Positions 61,737 through 64,000 of a DNA stretch of 64,000 bases are shown here, in pieces. Positions within the stretch are counted from its first letter, which is position 1; every line of letters begins with the position of its first letter. This stretch comes from DATGSL01 sp964645585 (GTDB lineage Bacteria > Verrucomicrobiota > Verrucomicrobiia > Opitutales > T3Sed10-336): contig CAZYAN010000013.1 of assembly GCA_964645585.1 (NCBI GenBank), positions 1 to 64,000 on the forward strand, read 5' to 3'. The notes below the pieces were generated by a model. That model saw only the letters and a list, made by a program, of their open reading frames with translations. It was not told where the DNA came from and made no database searches. The position numbers and the translations under genes are program-made.

Positions 61737-61890
61737 CCAAAAGTTTCTCGTTTTTCCGACTTGAGCAAGCTTGGCAGTCAAAACGATCCGTCTGCCGCCG
61801 AAAATGTTGATCGCATACTGCGTCAAAAGCGCCGCTTGGCATGCGTCCGGCCGGGGGCTGCTTTGCCGGCGGTAAAATCGGAAAGGTTCC

Positions 61891-62634
61891 TCAGTCCTCA
61901 TGATCGCGAAGCGCACGGCGAAACAGGAGCCACCCGCAAAAAAGACTCGCGCCGGCGACGATCCAAAAAGAAGCGGGAGCAATCGTTGTCTCGAAACCGC
62001 TCGGGAGGTTCATGCCGAAAATCGAGGAGATCGCCGCGACCGGCAGGAAAAACGCAGCGAGCAAATTCAGCCGGTAGCCGGCACGATTCAGTTTGGCCGC
62101 CTCCTCCGCCTGCTTCTCCGCTTTTTCCGCCAGGAGAAATTGCAATCGGATGATTGCCTCTTGGTGAGTCAGCTCGAAGGTCCGCTCCGCTTCACCGGCT
62201 AGATCGCGCAGGTTGATGATCTCCGGATCGTCGATCGCTTCCCGGGCGGTTTGCAGAGCGCGATGCAGGTTCCGCGACGCCCGTGTCATCGGTGTCGCGA
62301 TCTGCAGAATTTCGTGCAGCTCATCCGCTTCGGCCTGCACGTCGAGGCGATCTTCGAGCTTTTCGGCGGTTCGCGCGTAATCCTCCACGAGACGGTGGAG
62401 ACTGAGGAGACCGTCGCTGCTGACGCTCGATTTCCAGGTGCCGCCGGGATCCCGCCAGTAAAAGATCCCGCGCCGCTTCGAACCTTTCATATCCGGCACG
62501 CGATGCACGATCAGCAATAGGTGCCCTTCGGCCGCCATCGACCGCTGCCTGCCGGTGCGGATCCCCAGCCGTTTTTTGATTTCAGGAGGCAGCTTCCATT
62601 CTTTTGGCAGATGGGGATTGGCGCTGGCGGTCAT
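61891..62634 (-). CDS. CorA-like magnesium/divalent cation transporter
   Basis: 247 residues, shorter than the usual 310-370. The N-terminal alpha/beta part is reduced (residues 1-80), then a long stalk helix region, and two C-terminal transmembrane helices (about 190-207 and 220-238). The family pore motif GMN is present at 207-209 (SIFGMNLPSG) after the first helix. Probably a divalent-cation channel of the CorA/ZntB superfamily; the shortened cytoplasmic domain may affect gating. Divergent from trpA. Confidence 0.82.
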   Translation of the reverse strand: MTASANPHLPKEWKLPPEIKKRLGIRTGRQRSMAAEGHLLLIVHRVPDMKGSKRRGIFYWRDPGGTWKSSVSSDGLLSLHRLVEDYARTAEKLEDRLDVQAEADELHEILQIATPMTRASRNLHRALQTAREAIDDPEIINLRDLAGEAERTFELTHQEAIIRLQFLLAEKAEKQAEEAAKLNRAGYRLNLLAAFFLPVAAISSIFGMNLPSGFETTIAPASFWIVAGASLFCGWLLFRRALRDHED

Positions 62635-62757
62635 GCGGGAGTTTTCATGCGATCGTCCCCGAATAGCAATTTCGTTTTCAGGCTGTGGACGCCGGGCGCG
62701 GGGATTGGCGGAATTTCGCGCTTCATAAATCGGGTTTCATCGGTCATAACGTTTTTG

Positions 62758-63570
62758 ATGGACCGGATTGCTGATCAGTTTGCGCTCGCCCGGAAGGAGG
62801 GGCGCGCCTGTTTTGTCGCTTACATTTGCGCGGGGGATCCCGACTTCGACACTTCGGTTGAGGTATGTCGGACGCTGGTCGAGAGCGGGGTCGATATCAT
62901 TGAGTTTGGGGTTCCGTTCTCGGATCCGCTGGCCGACGGGCTGACCAATCAGCTCGCCGCTCAACGCGCGCTCGCCAGCGGAATGACCGCCAGCCGGGTG
63001 TTTGATTTAGTCCGGGAAGTTCGCCGCTTCACCCAGGTGCCGATCGTTTTTTACACCTATTACAATCTCGTCTTTGCTCATGGCGTCGAAAACTACGTCC
63101 GGCGAGCGCGCGAGGCGGGTGTGGACGGCATGCTGACGCTCGACCTGCCGCCGGAGGAGGCGGGAGAAGTGATCGAGGCGAGCCGGAAGCATGGAATGAA
63201 GAACATCTTCATTGTCGCGCCCACGACTCCGGAGTCCCGGTTGCGGACGATTGCGGGTGCCGCGAGCGGGTTCATCTACTATGTCTCGCGCGAAGGTGTT
63301 ACGGGTGTTCGCGAGAATCTTGCGGAGAATATCGATTCTGCCGTTCGCGCGATCAAATCCGTGACCGACCTTCCGGTTGTTGTCGGTTTTGGAATTTCAA
63401 CGCGCGAACAGGTGCGGCAGGTCGCGTCCGCCTGCGACGCTGCAGTTGTCGGAAGCGCGCTGGTGAATTGTATCAAGGACAATCTCGGCGATCGAGAAGC
63501 GATTCTCCGGACGCTCCGGGAGCGGGCGGTCGACCTCGTCGCGGGTGTCCACCCGGCTCCGGCCACTTGA
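62758..63570 (+). CDS. trpA: Tryptophan synthase alpha chain
   Basis: Cleaves indole-3-glycerol phosphate to indole for TrpB. The 270-residue TIM barrel has catalytic Glu49 and Asp60 in IIEFGVPFSDPLADG, matching the Salmonella numbering, then FYTYYNLVFAHGVENYV and GFGISTREQVRQVA (phosphate-binding loop). The ATG at 62758 is chosen because the family N-terminus starts there, although the frame is open to 62521. trpB and other trp genes are not in the window, so trpA stands alone here. Confidence 0.96.
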   Translation: MDRIADQFALARKEGRACFVAYICAGDPDFDTSVEVCRTLVESGVDIIEFGVPFSDPLADGLTNQLAAQRALASGMTASRVFDLVREVRRFTQVPIVFYTYYNLVFAHGVENYVRRAREAGVDGMLTLDLPPEEAGEVIEASRKHGMKNIFIVAPTTPESRLRTIAGAASGFIYYVSREGVTGVRENLAENIDSAVRAIKSVTDLPVVVGFGISTREQVRQVASACDAAVVGSALVNCIKDNLGDREAILRTLRERAVDLVAGVHPAPAT

Positions 63571-63598
63571 TCCGAAGCGCTTCGGTTCCGGTTCGACC

Positions 63599-64000
63599 AT
63601 GAAACCCACTGAAGGCGCCGTTCGAAATCAATCCAAAATCCGCGATCCAAAATCCAGAATCCGAATACTTCCCCCGGGGGAACTCTTCATTCTGACCGGT
63701 CCGACCGCAGTCGGAAAAACCGAGCTCGCACTCGCGTGGGCAGAGCGGTTCGGCGCGGAGATTGTTTCGTGCGATGCTCTGCTTTTCTACCGCGGGATGG
63801 ATATCGGGACGGCGAAGCCGACGGCGGAGCAGCGGGCGCGCGTGCCGCACCACCTGATCGATGTCTCGGCGCCGGATGAGCCATGGAGCGTTGTCCGATA
63901 CGCGAAGGAAGCGGCAAAAGTCGTCGAGGAAATCTGGCAGCGCGGCAGGCGCGTGCTTGTGACCGGTGGAAGCGGGTTCTATCTCAAGAGCTTTTTTGAG
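63599..64000 (+). CDS. miaA: tRNA dimethylallyltransferase MiaA (5' part, runs off window)
   Basis: Prenylates A37 of tRNAs reading UNN codons. The 134 residues present have the P-loop GPTAVGKTELA, the substrate Asp-containing EIVSCDALLFYRGMDIGTAKP, PHHLIDVSAPDEPWSV and VTGGSGFYLK, all typical of MiaA. The ATG at 63599 is the only start before the P-loop; it gives an N-terminal extension of about 27 residues encoded by a repeat (see 63631-63662). It begins 28 nt after trpA. Confidence 0.93.
   Translation, partial: MKPTEGAVRNQSKIRDPKSRIRILPPGELFILTGPTAVGKTELALAWAERFGAEIVSCDALLFYRGMDIGTAKPTAEQRARVPHHLIDVSAPDEPWSVVRYAKEAAKVVEEIWQRGRRVLVTGGSGFYLKSFFE
63631..63662. repeat. Short tandem ATCCAAAATCC repeat inside the miaA 5' end
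   Basis: ATCCAAAATCC occurs at 63631-63641 and 63645-63655, followed by a degenerate third unit ending AGAATCC (63656-63662). It lies in the N-terminal extension of miaA and is AT-richer than the flanks, suggesting insertion of a short genomic repeat into the coding start. Confidence 0.6.

Noticed and set aside
61630..61890. Possible tRNA upstream of rplY
   Set aside because: I looked for T-loop (GTTCGANTC-type) and acceptor pairings on both strands and found none.
61626..61982. 118-codon frame ending in an ATGA overlap with rplY
   Set aside because: The overlap is suggestive, but the frame runs antiparallel to no gene, overlaps the CorA-like coding sequence on the same strand at its 5' end and lacks protein-like composition.
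1..64000. CRISPR arrays, insertion sequences, prophage or integrase genes
   Set aside because: No regularly spaced repeats, transposase, integrase or terminal inverted repeats were seen; the window reads as core chromosome.

Overview
This is a GC-rich chromosomal window of a Gram-negative bacterium that most resembles the Verrucomicrobiota, probably class Opitutae. The pointers are: a giant PVC-type cytochrome-c-like protein (propeller, HEAT repeats, CxxCH); two secreted proteins that share a C-terminal GDGxPNLLKFALGLDP-type domain; a PEP-CTERM sorting tail; a complete outer-membrane and LPS export gene set (kdsC, lptC, lptA, lptB, lpxD, bamA, skp); and hprK beside lptB. No rRNA, tRNA, CRISPR array, insertion sequence or prophage was recognised. 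Nearly the whole window reads as ordinary core chromosome.

Layout. 1-125: a compact structured RNA ending in a terminator on the minus strand. 274-2238 (-): a small hypothetical gene and dnaA. 2239-2775: a gene-free, AT-rich stretch with DnaA-box-like sites, a candidate oriC. 2776-6646 (-): the LPS export operon kdsC-lptC-lptA-lptB, then hprK. 6907-10333 (+): two overlapping secreted proteins. 10373-14312 (-): pabB/pabC and a fused SpmA-SpmB membrane protein. 14538-16488 (+): a WaaP-like kinase overlapping a glycosidase-like gene. 16600-24504 (+): the PVC cytochrome-like protein, then a complete YtfR/YtfT/YjfF/YtfQ-type sugar ABC transporter whose binding protein looks like a lipoprotein. 24558-26444 (-): hemX/ccsA-hemA. 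26637-32591 (+): SNF2 helicase, a tiny acidic membrane protein and an AsmA-like giant. 32742-33548 (-): a secreted protein with a PD-(D/E)XK nuclease signature. 33674-36152 (+): VanZ-like gene overlapping ligA. 36301-37872 (-): RNase Y. 38246-44949 (+): a Ski2-like helicase, ilvA, a HemW-like radical SAM protein and a secreted beta-helix protein preceded by a coupled mini-ORF. 45010-45908 (-): a PEP-CTERM gene remnant and a HAD phosphatase. 46042-50045 (+): 3-methyladenine glycosylase, hybrid histidine kinase, pterin dehydratase. 50085-61629 (-): a long same-strand block holding lexA, degP, prs, lpxD, skp, bamA, dnaB, rplI, ssb, rpsF, pth and rplY. 61891-62634 (-): CorA-like. 62758-64000 (+): trpA and the 5' part of miaA.

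Functional themes. Envelope biogenesis is spread over three blocks: Kdo phosphatase and Lpt export, lipid A acylation with BamA/Skp, and a probable LPS-core kinase. Replication and repair genes recur (dnaA, dnaB, ssb, ligA, lexA, mpg, several helicases). Gene overlaps are frequent (ATGA or GTGA couplings, 11-nt overlaps, and two out-of-frame overlaps of 65 and 104 nt). The most interesting non-routine items are the structured RNA at the left edge, the secreted nuclease-like protein, the PEP-CTERM remnant, the shared C-terminal domain, the kinase/glycosidase pair, the lipoprotein version of a YtfQ-type binding protein, and a candidate LexA operator at lexA.
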